DNA of 64,000 nucleotides from Mycobacterium sp. SMC-8 (lineage in GTDB: Bacteria; Actinomycetota; Actinomycetes; Mycobacteriales; Mycobacteriaceae): assembly GCF_025263565.1 (NCBI RefSeq), contig NZ_CP079865.1, positions 5,146,001 through 5,210,000 on the forward strand, read 5' to 3'. Shown one piece after another: positions 46,191-54,597 of the stretch (position 1 is its first letter; the number at the start of each line of letters is the position of its first letter). The notes beneath the pieces were generated by a model, which was not told where the DNA came from, did no database searches, and worked only from the letters and a program-made list of their open reading frames with translations. The translations under genes were made by a program, and so were the position numbers.

Positions 46191-48007
46191 TGGCCGAGAT
46201 CGACCCACTGGTCCTGATCGCGTCGAAGGTCAACCCCCACCTGCTGGAGCTCGCGAGCCAGCTGCAGCTCATGAATCCGCCCGCACTCGTGCGGCTCGAG
46301 CCCGACTCCACCACCGGTGACCCCGCACCGGGCTCGGAGGCGCGCCTGGCCGACCCCGCATGGATGCTCGGGCGACAGTGGCAGTTCGGCGAATTGACCG
46401 GCGAGGATGCCGGATCCGCGGTGTCGGTGCGGGTCACTTCACGCGCGTTGCCGATCACCGCGTGGGCTCCTCTTGACGACACCACGGTCGATCTCGACGC
46501 GGTGCAGTGGCGACCATGGCATTCCGGGGCGATCCTCGAAGAACTGCTGCAGGATGTGCCTGCCCTCGCCCTCGGCTCCGGGTTGCGGCAGCGCGCCGAG
46601 GCGGGCGCGCAGCTCGCCGATCTGCTCACCGATGCCGGTGAGACGGAACTCGCTGCGGCACTCTCACTTTCACACCGGTTGTCCCTCGACGACGATCCTC
46701 AGTCGCCCGAACAGCCCGTTGCCGGGGAGTCCGAGGCCGACCGGGTAGCGCGTTTGCAGAGGGTCGCCGCCCGGGATGCGCTGGATCCCCAGGCCAAACG
46801 GCTGCTCACGGTACTCGGCGGCGCCGTCCCGGACGGCCGCGCGCTTGCCGCCGACCTGGCGGCCGGCGATCCGCCGTGGCTTGCCGACGCCCACGACGCA
46901 GACGCCGTGCGCTCGGTGCTGAGCACCTGGCACACCTGGTTGACCGGCGCGGCAGACTCGGGTGGCGCCTGGTCGACGGAACGTCTGGAATACCGTTTCG
47001 CGCTGCGCTTCGGCGATGGCGACAACGCCGTTTTCGCCCGCGGAACACAGTTCGGCGCCGCGGAGATCCGTTGGAGCGATCTGGAATGGGTGGATACCGC
47101 CAGTGGCGACCTGCCCGACGGAGCGCCGACGGGCTCTCCCGTCGAGACCACGGCGACCATGCTCGCGACCCCTCTGCGTTTCCCGGGCATGCCGGCGGAC
47201 CGGTACTGGCAACTCGAGGACGGCAAGGTCGACCTCGGAGCGATCGAGGCGCAGGATACGGACCTCGCGCGACTGTGCCTCGCCGAGTTCGCCATGTCCT
47301 CGGGTGACGACTGGCTCGGCGTTCCCGTCGACGGTCTGCTCGGCGCGATCAATCAGGTGACCGCGGTGCACGTCACCGACGACTTCGGCGAAACCGTTGC
47401 GGTGCCGGAGTTCTCGGATCCCAACTTCACGATGTTCCGGGTGTCCACAGCCACCGGCCGCCCGCTGCCCGGCGTCGTCTTGCCACCGGTCGCGGCAGGC
47501 ACCCTGGTGGGCGACGCGGTCGAGGAGGTGCTGTTCCTGCGCGACGAGATGGCCAACATGGCCTGGGCCATCGAGCTCACGGTGCAGGGCCGCAGCGGTG
47601 ATCCCCGGTCGCGGGCCGGTGAGCCACAACCGGAGCCGGATCCGTGGCCGCCGGACCTCGATCCCGAGGAACGCCTGTACCGGCTGCAGACGGCCATACC
47701 CGCGCACTGGATACCTCTCGTGCCCATCGCGCCGCGACCGGGACAACTCGCCTTGCGGAAAGGTGCCTTGCTGCGCGACGGTGTCCCCGTCGAGGCCGTC
47801 GGAGTCACCCTTGCCCCCACTCCGTTGACGTTCCCTGGTGAGGAGTTGCCGCGCGAGGGCCTACATCTACGCGCCGTACCGGTGCTCGCACGCCGTGCCG
47901 ACGGCACCTATGTGCGGTGGACGGCATACCGCGTCCGAACCGGCCGAGGTGAAGCCTCCAGCAGGCTGGCCTGGGATTCCGCACTGGCGATCAACGACCT
48001 TCGCTGA
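46190..48007 (+). CDS. Protein of unknown function, fourth gene of the DUF6603 operon
   Basis: The 605-residue protein starts at ATG 46190, sharing one base with the previous stop (TGATG); a longer open frame from 46097 only reads back into the upstream gene. Near the N-terminus is the recognisable stretch ARLADPAWMLGRQWQFGELTGEDAG, which recurs in uncharacterised bacterial proteins found beside the other families of this operon. The remainder is mixed alpha/beta with many Trp and Pro motifs (RYWQLEDGKVDLGAIEAQ, ELTVQGRSGD) and ends in AWDSALAINDLR. It is soluble, with no export signal. Translational coupling suggests a fixed stoichiometry with the third protein. Confidence 0.82.
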   Translation: MAEIDPLVLIASKVNPHLLELASQLQLMNPPALVRLEPDSTTGDPAPGSEARLADPAWMLGRQWQFGELTGEDAGSAVSVRVTSRALPITAWAPLDDTTVDLDAVQWRPWHSGAILEELLQDVPALALGSGLRQRAEAGAQLADLLTDAGETELAAALSLSHRLSLDDDPQSPEQPVAGESEADRVARLQRVAARDALDPQAKRLLTVLGGAVPDGRALAADLAAGDPPWLADAHDADAVRSVLSTWHTWLTGAADSGGAWSTERLEYRFALRFGDGDNAVFARGTQFGAAEIRWSDLEWVDTASGDLPDGAPTGSPVETTATMLATPLRFPGMPADRYWQLEDGKVDLGAIEAQDTDLARLCLAEFAMSSGDDWLGVPVDGLLGAINQVTAVHVTDDFGETVAVPEFSDPNFTMFRVSTATGRPLPGVVLPPVAAGTLVGDAVEEVLFLRDEMANMAWAIELTVQGRSGDPRSRAGEPQPEPDPWPPDLDPEERLYRLQTAIPAHWIPLVPIAPRPGQLALRKGALLRDGVPVEAVGVTLAPTPLTFPGEELPREGLHLRAVPVLARRADGTYVRWTAYRVRTGRGEASSRLAWDSALAINDLR

Positions 48008-48127
48008 CACGATCCACCGGGACCTTCGGGTCACGCTGATCGCAACCGTAGTCTCCGCTCGACTGGTGACATCTACTTGGGCCGATCCGTGTTCCTGACG
48101 CGAAAACCCCTCCCGGAGGCCCACCCC

Positions 48128-49087
48128 ATGCTTCGCTACTTCGTGCGCACCGCCCTGACGCTTGCCATCCTCGGTTCGGCCGTCGCCTGTGGCAGCAGTG
48201 ATGACGGATCGGAGGGTTACACGCTGCGCATCGGCGCGACGTCCCCGACCGGCACTCCTGCCGGGTCGCTGGGCTGGGGTGACAAGCAGGGCATCCTCGC
48301 CGAGCAACTCAAGGGAGCCGGCGTCGACAAGATCGAGTACTCGTTCTTCCAGTCCGGCAGCGACGTCGCATCGGCGTTGTTCGCCGGTGCCATCGACGTC
48401 GCCGCGATCGGCGACAACCCAGCGCTGCGCGCCCGCAGCCGTGACCCGAAAGTTGTTCTGCTGAGCCTTGACTCGGTCAGCGGCGACGCCTGGCTGGTCG
48501 GCGCCAAAGGCGGCCCGACCGACATCGGCGGGCTGGTCGGCAAGTCGGTGACCGCACCGCAGGGAACCATCCGCGACCGGGCGGCCAAACAGCTGATCGA
48601 CGCCGCCGGACTCAACGGCAAGATCCAGGTCCGCGACGTGCCGACGCCCGAGTCGATCGCGGGCCTGAGCTCCGGGCAGATCGACGCCACGGTGGTCACC
48701 GGGGCCAGCGCGATCGAGTTGCAGCACAAGGGCTTCCCGATCATCGACAGCCTCTCCCGGCACGGTCTGGGCAGTACCGGCACCAACATCGCGTTGACCA
48801 CGTTCACCGACGAACATCCCGGGTTCGCCGACGCGTGGCGCCAGGCCGTCACCGCGGTCAACAGCGACATCCAGAAGAACTTCGATCAGTACACCGACTG
48901 GGTCGCGCAGACCGACGGCACCGAGGTCGAGTTCGTCAGGGAGGCGACGCGACCCGACGAGTTCAACACCGAACCATTCCCGAGGCAAGGTGTCGATCAG
49001 CTCCAGGCCGCCTACGACTTCCTCGAGGCCGACGGCTCCCTGGAGGGCCGGTACTCGGTGACGGAGTGGGCCGGAGCGCAGTCATGA
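48128..49087 (+). CDS. ABC transporter substrate-binding lipoprotein (SsuA/NrtA type)
   Basis: The 319-residue protein has a short lipoprotein signal ending in SAVACGSS (lipobox Cys near residue 21) and an NMT1/SsuA-type binding domain: TSPTGTPAGSLGWGDKQG, AIDVAAIGDNPALRAR, KSVTAPQGTIRDRAAKQLI. Such proteins bind aliphatic sulfonates, taurine, nitrate or pyrimidine precursors. GGAGG precedes the ATG at 8 nt. It opens a five-gene operon in which every junction overlaps. Sulfonate-type specificity is inferred from family and from the redox genes downstream. Confidence 0.9.
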   Translation: MLRYFVRTALTLAILGSAVACGSSDDGSEGYTLRIGATSPTGTPAGSLGWGDKQGILAEQLKGAGVDKIEYSFFQSGSDVASALFAGAIDVAAIGDNPALRARSRDPKVVLLSLDSVSGDAWLVGAKGGPTDIGGLVGKSVTAPQGTIRDRAAKQLIDAAGLNGKIQVRDVPTPESIAGLSSGQIDATVVTGASAIELQHKGFPIIDSLSRHGLGSTGTNIALTTFTDEHPGFADAWRQAVTAVNSDIQKNFDQYTDWVAQTDGTEVEFVREATRPDEFNTEPFPRQGVDQLQAAYDFLEADGSLEGRYSVTEWAGAQS

Positions 49088-49953
49088 CCGTCGTCGCCAC
49101 CCCGGTCCGCGCCGAGGCGTCGAGCCCGGACCTGATCGACGTCGTCGCCGGCCACCGCCGTCGGCGCAGCGTCTGGGCCCGCATCCCGCGCCCGCTGCGC
49201 CGGATGATGGGACCGGTGCTGATCCTGTCCGCATGGGCCGTCGGTTCGGCGACCGGACTGCTCAACGCTGATCTCTTCCCGCCGCCGGCGGATGTCGCGA
49301 CCACCGCGTGGCGCCTGCTGACCGACGGCCAGCTCGCTCTTCACGTCGGCGCGTCGGCCACCCGGGTGCTGACCGGCACCGTGCTGGGCATCACCCTCGG
49401 CGTCCTGCTCGCGGTGCTGGCCGGGCTGACCCGCACCGGCGAGGACCTGCTCGACTGGACCATGCAGATCCTCAAGGCGGTACCCAATTTCGCGCTCACC
49501 CCGCTGCTGATCATCTGGATGGGCATCGGCGAGGGCCCGAAGATCGTGCTCATCACCCTCGGAGTCGCGATCGCGATCTACATCAACACCTACTCCGGTA
49601 TCCGCGGGGTGGACCAACAGCTGGTGGAGATGGCCCAGACGTTGGAGGCGCGCCGCGTCACCCTGATCACCAATGTGATCCTTCCCGGTGCGATGCCGAA
49701 CTTCCTTGTCGGCCTTCGCCTCGGGCTGTCCAGCGCCTGGCTGAGCCTGATCTTCGCCGAGATGATCAACACCACCGAGGGCATCGGCTTCCTGATGTCG
49801 CGTGCGCAGACCAACCTGCAGTTCGACGTCTCCCTGCTGGTGATCGTGATCTACGCGGTGGCCGGGCTCGCCTCCTATGCGCTGGTGCGACTGCTGGAGC
49901 GGGTGCTGCTGTCCTGGCGCAACGGCTTCGGCGGCTTCGAGGGCGCGGCGTGA
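49084..49953 (+). CDS. ABC transporter permease (SsuC type)
   Basis: The 289-residue protein has six helices and an EAA-type loop (VDQQLVEMAQTLEARRVTLITNVILPGAMPNFLVG), typical of sulfonate/nitrate importers. It starts in a 4-nt ATGA overlap with the binding-protein gene. Confidence 0.92.
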   Translation: MTVVATPVRAEASSPDLIDVVAGHRRRRSVWARIPRPLRRMMGPVLILSAWAVGSATGLLNADLFPPPADVATTAWRLLTDGQLALHVGASATRVLTGTVLGITLGVLLAVLAGLTRTGEDLLDWTMQILKAVPNFALTPLLIIWMGIGEGPKIVLITLGVAIAIYINTYSGIRGVDQQLVEMAQTLEARRVTLITNVILPGAMPNFLVGLRLGLSSAWLSLIFAEMINTTEGIGFLMSRAQTNLQFDVSLLVIVIYAVAGLASYALVRLLERVLLSWRNGFGGFEGAA

Positions 49954-50687
49954 CCGCCCCTGTGGTCACCATCCGCAACCTGCATCGCGCGTTCTGCGCC
50001 CAGCAGGTGCTGGACGGTCTCGACCTCGACATCGCCGACGGCGAGTTCGTCGCGATGCTGGGCCGTTCCGGTTCAGGCAAGAGCACGCTGCTACGCATCC
50101 TCGCAGGCCTCGACGGGCAGGCCGACGGGTCGGTGATCGTGCCGCGTTCCCGGGCGGTGGTGTTCCAGAACCCGCGCCTGCTGCCCTGGCGCCGGGCACT
50201 GGCCAACGTCACGTTCGCGCTACCCGACGCCGGCCCCGACGCCCCCAGCCGGACCGCGCGCGGTCAGGCAGCGCTCGACGAGGTCGGCCTGTCCGGCAAG
50301 GTTCGGTCGTGGCCGCTGTCGCTGTCCGGCGGTGAGGCCCAGCGTGTTTCACTGGCCAGAGCCCTGGTTCGGGAACCCGACCTGCTGTTGCTCGACGAAC
50401 CGTTCGGCGCACTGGATGCGCTGACCCGGCTCAAGATGTACCGCCTCCTGCATGACCTTTGGGCGCGCCGGCACATGGCCGTGCTGCACGTCACACACGA
50501 CGTCGACGAGGCGATCCTGCTCGCCGACCGGGTGGTCGTGCTGTCCGAGGGCCGGGTCTCGCTGAACCGTCAGGTGGAGTTGCCGTTCCCCCGCAGCCGC
50601 GGCGACGACGGTTTCGACGAACTGCGTCGGGCACTGCTGGCCGAACTCGGCGTCGCGGAGGAGGTCGGGCATGACCGCAGCCGGTGA
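49950..50687 (+). CDS. ABC transporter ATPase (SsuB type)
   Basis: The 245-residue ATPase has Walker A GRSGSGKST, Q-loop VVFQNPRLLPWRRALANV, signature LSGGEAQRVSLARAL, Walker B LLLLDEPFGALDALTR and His in HVTHDVDEA. The length fits SsuB. It starts GTG in an overlap with the permease stop, and its end overlaps the oxidoreductase start by 17 bp. Confidence 0.93.
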   Translation: MTAPVVTIRNLHRAFCAQQVLDGLDLDIADGEFVAMLGRSGSGKSTLLRILAGLDGQADGSVIVPRSRAVVFQNPRLLPWRRALANVTFALPDAGPDAPSRTARGQAALDEVGLSGKVRSWPLSLSGGEAQRVSLARALVREPDLLLLDEPFGALDALTRLKMYRLLHDLWARRHMAVLHVTHDVDEAILLADRVVVLSEGRVSLNRQVELPFPRSRGDDGFDELRRALLAELGVAEEVGHDRSR

Positions 50688-52269
50688 CGTCGACATGCAT
50701 GTCACCGACGTCCTGGTGATCGGCGGCGGTCCGGCGGCCACCTGGGCTGCCGTTGCGGCCGCCGAAGCCGGAAGCCGGGTCACCCTGGTGGACAAGGGTT
50801 ATTGCGGTACCAGTGGGGCCACCGCCGCCGGTGGCAACAATCTGTGGCTGATCCCGCCCGGCCCGCGCCGCGAGGACTCCATGCGTGAACGCGAGGCGGC
50901 CGCCGGTGGCCTGACCGATGCCGATTGGATGGCACGGGTGCTGTCGGCGTCGTGGGACCGGATCGAGCAGCTGGCCCGATGGGGCTATCCGTTCCCGGTC
51001 GGGGACGACGGGCGGCAGCTGCGCAGCAGCTTGCAGGGCCCGGAGTACATGCGCCGGATGCGCCGCAAGGCCCACCGCAGCGGGGTGCAAATCCTCGACC
51101 ATCATCCCGCGACCGCACTGACCACCGATACGGATGGAATCGTCAACGGGGCCAACGGAATAGCACGCCAGGAGGGCGGCCGGCGGTGGCGGATCGGCGC
51201 GGGTGCGGTGGTACTGGCCACCGGCGGCACCGCATTCCTGTCGGGGTCGTTCGGCACCAATGTCGACACCGGGGACGGATACCTGATGGCCGCCGAAGTG
51301 GGCGCCGACCTGTCCGGCATGGAGTTCAGCACCGCCTACGCGTTGGCACCCGAATGGGGCACCCACACCAAGGGACGGATGCTGCAATGGGCCAGTTTCT
51401 ATGACGAGCACGGCCGGCCCTTCCCCGCCGAGCGCGGCCTGGCCGGGCGCAAGGATGCGCAGCGGGCACTGGCGCGCGGTCAGCGGGTGTTCGCCCGGCT
51501 GGATCGCGCGCCCGAGCACATCCGGCAGACCATGCGCGATGCCCAGCCGAACTACTTCCTGCCTCTCAACAAGGCAGGCATCGACCCCTTCGTCACCGCC
51601 TACCCGCTGCGCATGGTCTACGAAGGCTCGGTACGCGGAACCGGCGGCCTACGGATCACCGGGCCCGACTGCGCCACCACCGTTCCCGGTCTGTTCGCCG
51701 CGGGTGACGCCGCGACCAGGGAACTGATCACCGGTGCGATCAGCGGGGGCGGCAGCCACAACGGATCGTGGGCGATCGCGTCCGGATCGTTCGCCGGTCG
51801 CGGCGCCGCGGAGTACAGCCGCCGACGCACCGTCGATGAACCCGTCGAGCACGACCGCCTCGGGCTGCGACCCGGCCACCGGAACGCACCGACCGTCGAC
51901 GAAGTGGTGCGCGCAGCGCAAAACCAGATCCTGCCGCCTAAGCGCAGCCACCTCAAATCCCATGCTCGGCTCACCGAGTCGGCCGATGCCCTCGAAAGCC
52001 TGTGGCGGGACATCGCCGGCGGGCTGGCCCCGGTGCCGGCACGCGAGGCGTACAAACCGCGGCAGGCGGTCGCGCTGGTGGCCACCGCCCGCTGGATCAC
52101 CGCCGCGTCGCTCGCCCGTTCCGAGAGCCGGGGTCTGCACCGCCGCGAGGATCTGCCCCAGATTGACCACCGGCTCGCCCACCGGATCCTGGTCGGCGGG
52201 CTCGACGAGGTCAGGACAGCACCGGATCCGGTTGCTCCGCAATTGATCTCTGCGGAGGCAGTGGCATGA
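50671..52269 (+). CDS. FAD-dependent oxidoreductase (fumarate reductase/APS reductase A-like)
   Basis: The 532-residue flavoprotein starts with the ADP-binding loop VLVIGGGPAATWAAVAAAEAG, has GCGTSGATAAGG-type substrate-loop glycines (GYCGTSGATAAGGNN), ALATGG-like VVLATGGTAFLSGS, and a C-terminal FAD site PGLFAAGDAATREL. It resembles the flavin subunit of adenylylsulfate reductase or fumarate reductase, but the cap is its own. It is embedded in a sulfonate-type transporter operon and coupled to a ferredoxin that can pass it electrons. It probably acts on the imported organosulfur compound or its released sulfur; the reaction is unknown. Confidence 0.88.
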   Translation: MTAAGDVDMHVTDVLVIGGGPAATWAAVAAAEAGSRVTLVDKGYCGTSGATAAGGNNLWLIPPGPRREDSMREREAAAGGLTDADWMARVLSASWDRIEQLARWGYPFPVGDDGRQLRSSLQGPEYMRRMRRKAHRSGVQILDHHPATALTTDTDGIVNGANGIARQEGGRRWRIGAGAVVLATGGTAFLSGSFGTNVDTGDGYLMAAEVGADLSGMEFSTAYALAPEWGTHTKGRMLQWASFYDEHGRPFPAERGLAGRKDAQRALARGQRVFARLDRAPEHIRQTMRDAQPNYFLPLNKAGIDPFVTAYPLRMVYEGSVRGTGGLRITGPDCATTVPGLFAAGDAATRELITGAISGGGSHNGSWAIASGSFAGRGAAEYSRRRTVDEPVEHDRLGLRPGHRNAPTVDEVVRAAQNQILPPKRSHLKSHARLTESADALESLWRDIAGGLAPVPAREAYKPRQAVALVATARWITAASLARSESRGLHRREDLPQIDHRLAHRILVGGLDEVRTAPDPVAPQLISAEAVA

Positions 52270-52673
52270 TCGAGATCGTCAGCTCGACTGCGTGCATCGC
52301 CTGCGACGTGTGCATCAAGGTGTGCCCCACCGACGTGTTCGAGCGCGGCGAGGACGGTATCCCCGTGATCGCCCGGCAGTCGGACTGCCAGACCTGCTTC
52401 ATGTGCGAGGCCTACTGCCCGGTCGATGCGTTGTACGTCTCCCCCGTCTCGGCGCCCGTCGGACCGGACAGTCCGCACGCCGATGAGGGCGCCGTCCGCC
52501 GGCACGGCCTGCTCGGCGGGTACCGCGAGATGGTCGGCTGGGGCCGCGGACGTACCGCCGGCGCGCTTCGGGACCGCAACCCGCTGTTGAAAGCTGTTCC
52601 ACCGCTGCCGGAATCGCGACTGCCGGTGCCGGCGACCCCGGTGGATTCCCCCTGGGATCATCCGGCGGACTGA
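52266..52673 (+). CDS. 2[4Fe-4S] ferredoxin
   Basis: The 135-residue protein has two cluster motifs: CIACDVCIKVCP (residues ~11-22) and CQTCFMCEAYCP (~43-54). A Pro-rich C-terminal tail of about 70 residues, absent from simple ferredoxins, may dock the partner flavoprotein. The ATG overlaps the oxidoreductase stop (ATGA). It is the probable electron donor or acceptor of that enzyme. Confidence 0.92.
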   Translation: MIEIVSSTACIACDVCIKVCPTDVFERGEDGIPVIARQSDCQTCFMCEAYCPVDALYVSPVSAPVGPDSPHADEGAVRRHGLLGGYREMVGWGRGRTAGALRDRNPLLKAVPPLPESRLPVPATPVDSPWDHPAD

Positions 52674-52686
52674 CCAGCCTGGTCAG
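52670..52686. terminator. Hairpin between convergent genes
   Basis: CTGACCAG (52670-52677) and CTGGTCAG (52679-52686) are perfect inverted arms around one base. The ferredoxin TGA and the histidine kinase stop both lie inside. There is no T-run, so it would act as a bidirectional structured stop if at all. Confidence 0.35.
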
Positions 52687-54218
52687 ACCGGCGTGGCCGC
52701 CACCGGAAGGCGGGCGGTGAGCGTGGTGCCCGCCCCGGCGGGGCTGACCACCTCGAACCGTCCGCCCACGGCCTCCACGCGGTCGCTGAGCCCGATCAAG
52801 CCCGATCCGTCGGCGGTCGCGGCGCCCCCAACGCCGTCGTCGCTGACCGCGATGATCAACTCGTCGCTCTCGACACGGGCGGTCACGGTCACGCCGTCGG
52901 CCCCGGAGTGCTTGGCGGCGTTGGCCAGAGCTTCGGCGGTGACGTAATAGGCCGCCACCTCGACCGGTTCGGGCAACCGTCCGTCGACGTCGACATCGAC
53001 GGTCGCCGGGATAGCCGAGCGCCGGGCCAGCGACCGCAGCGCCGGGCCGAGCCCGCCATTGGACAGCACGGCGGGGTGGATGCCGCGGGAGAGTTCCTGC
53101 AACTCCCGCAGCACATCACCGAGTCCTTGCACGGCGCGGTCGAGTTCGTCGCGCACCGGCGTCAACTCCGCGGGCACGGTGGCCTCGATTCCTCGCAGCC
53201 GCAAGCCCAGTGCGACGATGCGTTGTTGTGCACCGTCGTGCAGATCACGTTCGATCCCGCGCCTAGCCTGGTCGGCCGCGGTGACGACGCGGGCCCGGGA
53301 GGCTCGGAGTTGTTCGCGGGTCCGGGCGTTGGCGATCGCGGTGGACACCAGGTCGGCGACGTCGCCGATGCTGTCTTTCCATCCGTCGGCAAGGGCGCCC
53401 GGCTGCACCGAGGCCACGATCAGCGCCCCGACCACCTGGCCGGCGACCGTGATGGGCGCTCCTGCGCCGGAACGGAACCCGGCACCGCGCAGGCGCTCGG
53501 CAAGCGCGCCCTCGACTGCGCGGTAGTCATCGACGTGTGCGGTCCGGCCGGTTCTGCGGATCTCGGCCGTGACGGTGTGTCCTTCCAGCGGGAAACGCTC
53601 GCCGATCGTCGGCCAGGACCGCCCCTGGGTGTCGTGCGCGGCGAGCACCACGCACTCCTCCCCGACGAACTCCACCAGCGCGGTGTGCTCCACATCGAGA
53701 CCGCGCGCAAGCTCGGTGACCGCCGTGGCGTTGATCTCGGCCAGATCGGCCTCGCGCGCCACCAGGGTCGCGACCCGGCGGAGCGCCGCCTGCTGGGCGG
53801 CCAGGGCGTCGGCGCGCTGCCGCCGCCGTTCGGCTTCGATCGCGCGCAGGCGCGCCTGGCCTGCGAGCAGATTGGCCAGCAGCGCCAGCGGCAGGAACAC
53901 AAAGATCGCCGTGACCAGACCGTCCAGATGAAACATCACGTACACCGCCGCGCTGACCAGCGAGGTCGCCACCGCCAGCCACGAGTTCCACCCGGCCGAC
54001 ACCACGAGAACCGCGAAGAAGAAGATGGCGCCGAACGCATTCTCCGGCGCGACACGGTGCAGGAACAGCACCAGGGCGGTCTCCGCCGCGATAAGCCCGG
54101 CCGCCACGCCGATGCCCCAGCCGACCGGCCACGGCCTGGACCGCAGCACGAGCGCCACCCACTGATCCCGGCGGTTCTGTGGCTCCGGGACACCGACTCG
54201 AGGCTCGGCTGAGCTCAC
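52683..54218 (-). CDS. NarL-type sensor histidine kinase with GAF domain
   Basis: The 511-residue protein has four N-terminal membrane helices (about 25-130), a coiled basic segment, a GAF domain (about 145-300; VEHTALVEFVGEE, GAGAPITVAGQVVGALIVAS), a HisKA_3 dimerisation domain with the phospho-acceptor in GIERDLHDGAQQR, and an HATPase_c domain (EALANAAKHSGA, DDGVGG, GLIGLSDRVEAVGG). No response regulator lies next to it, so it is an orphan in this window. It starts GTG 6 nt after TAGCAT, consistent with leaderless expression. The signal is unknown. Confidence 0.92.
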   Translation of the reverse strand: MSSAEPRVGVPEPQNRRDQWVALVLRSRPWPVGWGIGVAAGLIAAETALVLFLHRVAPENAFGAIFFFAVLVVSAGWNSWLAVATSLVSAAVYVMFHLDGLVTAIFVFLPLALLANLLAGQARLRAIEAERRRQRADALAAQQAALRRVATLVAREADLAEINATAVTELARGLDVEHTALVEFVGEECVVLAAHDTQGRSWPTIGERFPLEGHTVTAEIRRTGRTAHVDDYRAVEGALAERLRGAGFRSGAGAPITVAGQVVGALIVASVQPGALADGWKDSIGDVADLVSTAIANARTREQLRASRARVVTAADQARRGIERDLHDGAQQRIVALGLRLRGIEATVPAELTPVRDELDRAVQGLGDVLRELQELSRGIHPAVLSNGGLGPALRSLARRSAIPATVDVDVDGRLPEPVEVAAYYVTAEALANAAKHSGADGVTVTARVESDELIIAVSDDGVGGAATADGSGLIGLSDRVEAVGGRFEVVSPAGAGTTLTARLPVAATPV

Positions 54219-54224
54219 TGCGGG

Positions 54225-54230
54225 ATGCTA
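54225..54230 (-). promoter_or_regulatory. Leaderless -10 element of the histidine kinase (TAGCAT)
   Basis: On the reverse strand TAGCAT, then 6 nt (CCCGCA), then the GTG start. Confidence 0.5.
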
Positions 54231-54273
54231 TCGCGGCCCGCGACGTTTCGAAGGGTGTGCTCCGTTCCGACTA

Positions 54274-54303
54274 TTGACATGCAAGTAGCTACTTGCCTAT
54301 GGT
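54274..54303 (+). promoter_or_regulatory. ArsR-gene promoter with palindromic operator
   Basis: TTGACA (54274-54279) is a good -35. TATGGT (54298-54303) is a -10, 18 bp on, and is followed by 6 nt and the GTG at 54310. The spacer is filled by the perfect 16-bp palindrome GCAAGTAGCTACTTGC (54281-54296). Binding there would block RNA polymerase, so autorepression by the ArsR protein is likely. Confidence 0.65.
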
Positions 54304-54309
54304 CGTTTC

Positions 54310-54597
54310 GTGGGTGACGTCTTCAAGGCTTTGGCCGATCCCACGCGGCGGCTGATCCTCGACGAGCTGACCGACCGGGACGGCCAGACGCTCTTCGAGA
54401 TCTGCGCGCGACTGGCCACCAAGCACGGGGTCAGCGCGTCCCGGCAATCGACGTCCCAGCACCTGGACGTATTGGAAGAGGCGGGGCTGATCGAGACCCG
54501 GCGCGAAGGACGCTTTAAGTTCCACCACCTGAACACCGCACCGCTATGCGACCTCGTCCGGCGGTGGCTCCCCAACACCGAGGAGAAAACGACATGA
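54310..54597 (+). CDS. ArsR-family transcriptional repressor
   Basis: The 95-residue winged-helix protein has LADPTRRLILDELTDRDG and a recognition helix in SRQSTSQHLDVLEEAGLIETRREGR. There is no obvious metal-binding cysteine set, so it is of the SdpR-like non-metal group. It is leaderless and coupled to the glyoxalase gene by an ATGA overlap, which it probably represses along with itself through the 54281-54296 palindrome. Confidence 0.92.
   Translation: MGDVFKALADPTRRLILDELTDRDGQTLFEICARLATKHGVSASRQSTSQHLDVLEEAGLIETRREGRFKFHHLNTAPLCDLVRRWLPNTEEKTT

Noticed and set aside
26382..48007. Type VI, eCIS or phage-tail gene cluster
   Set aside because: Despite effector-like neighbours, I found no sheath, tube, baseplate, spike, tape-measure or AAA+ ClpV-type gene.
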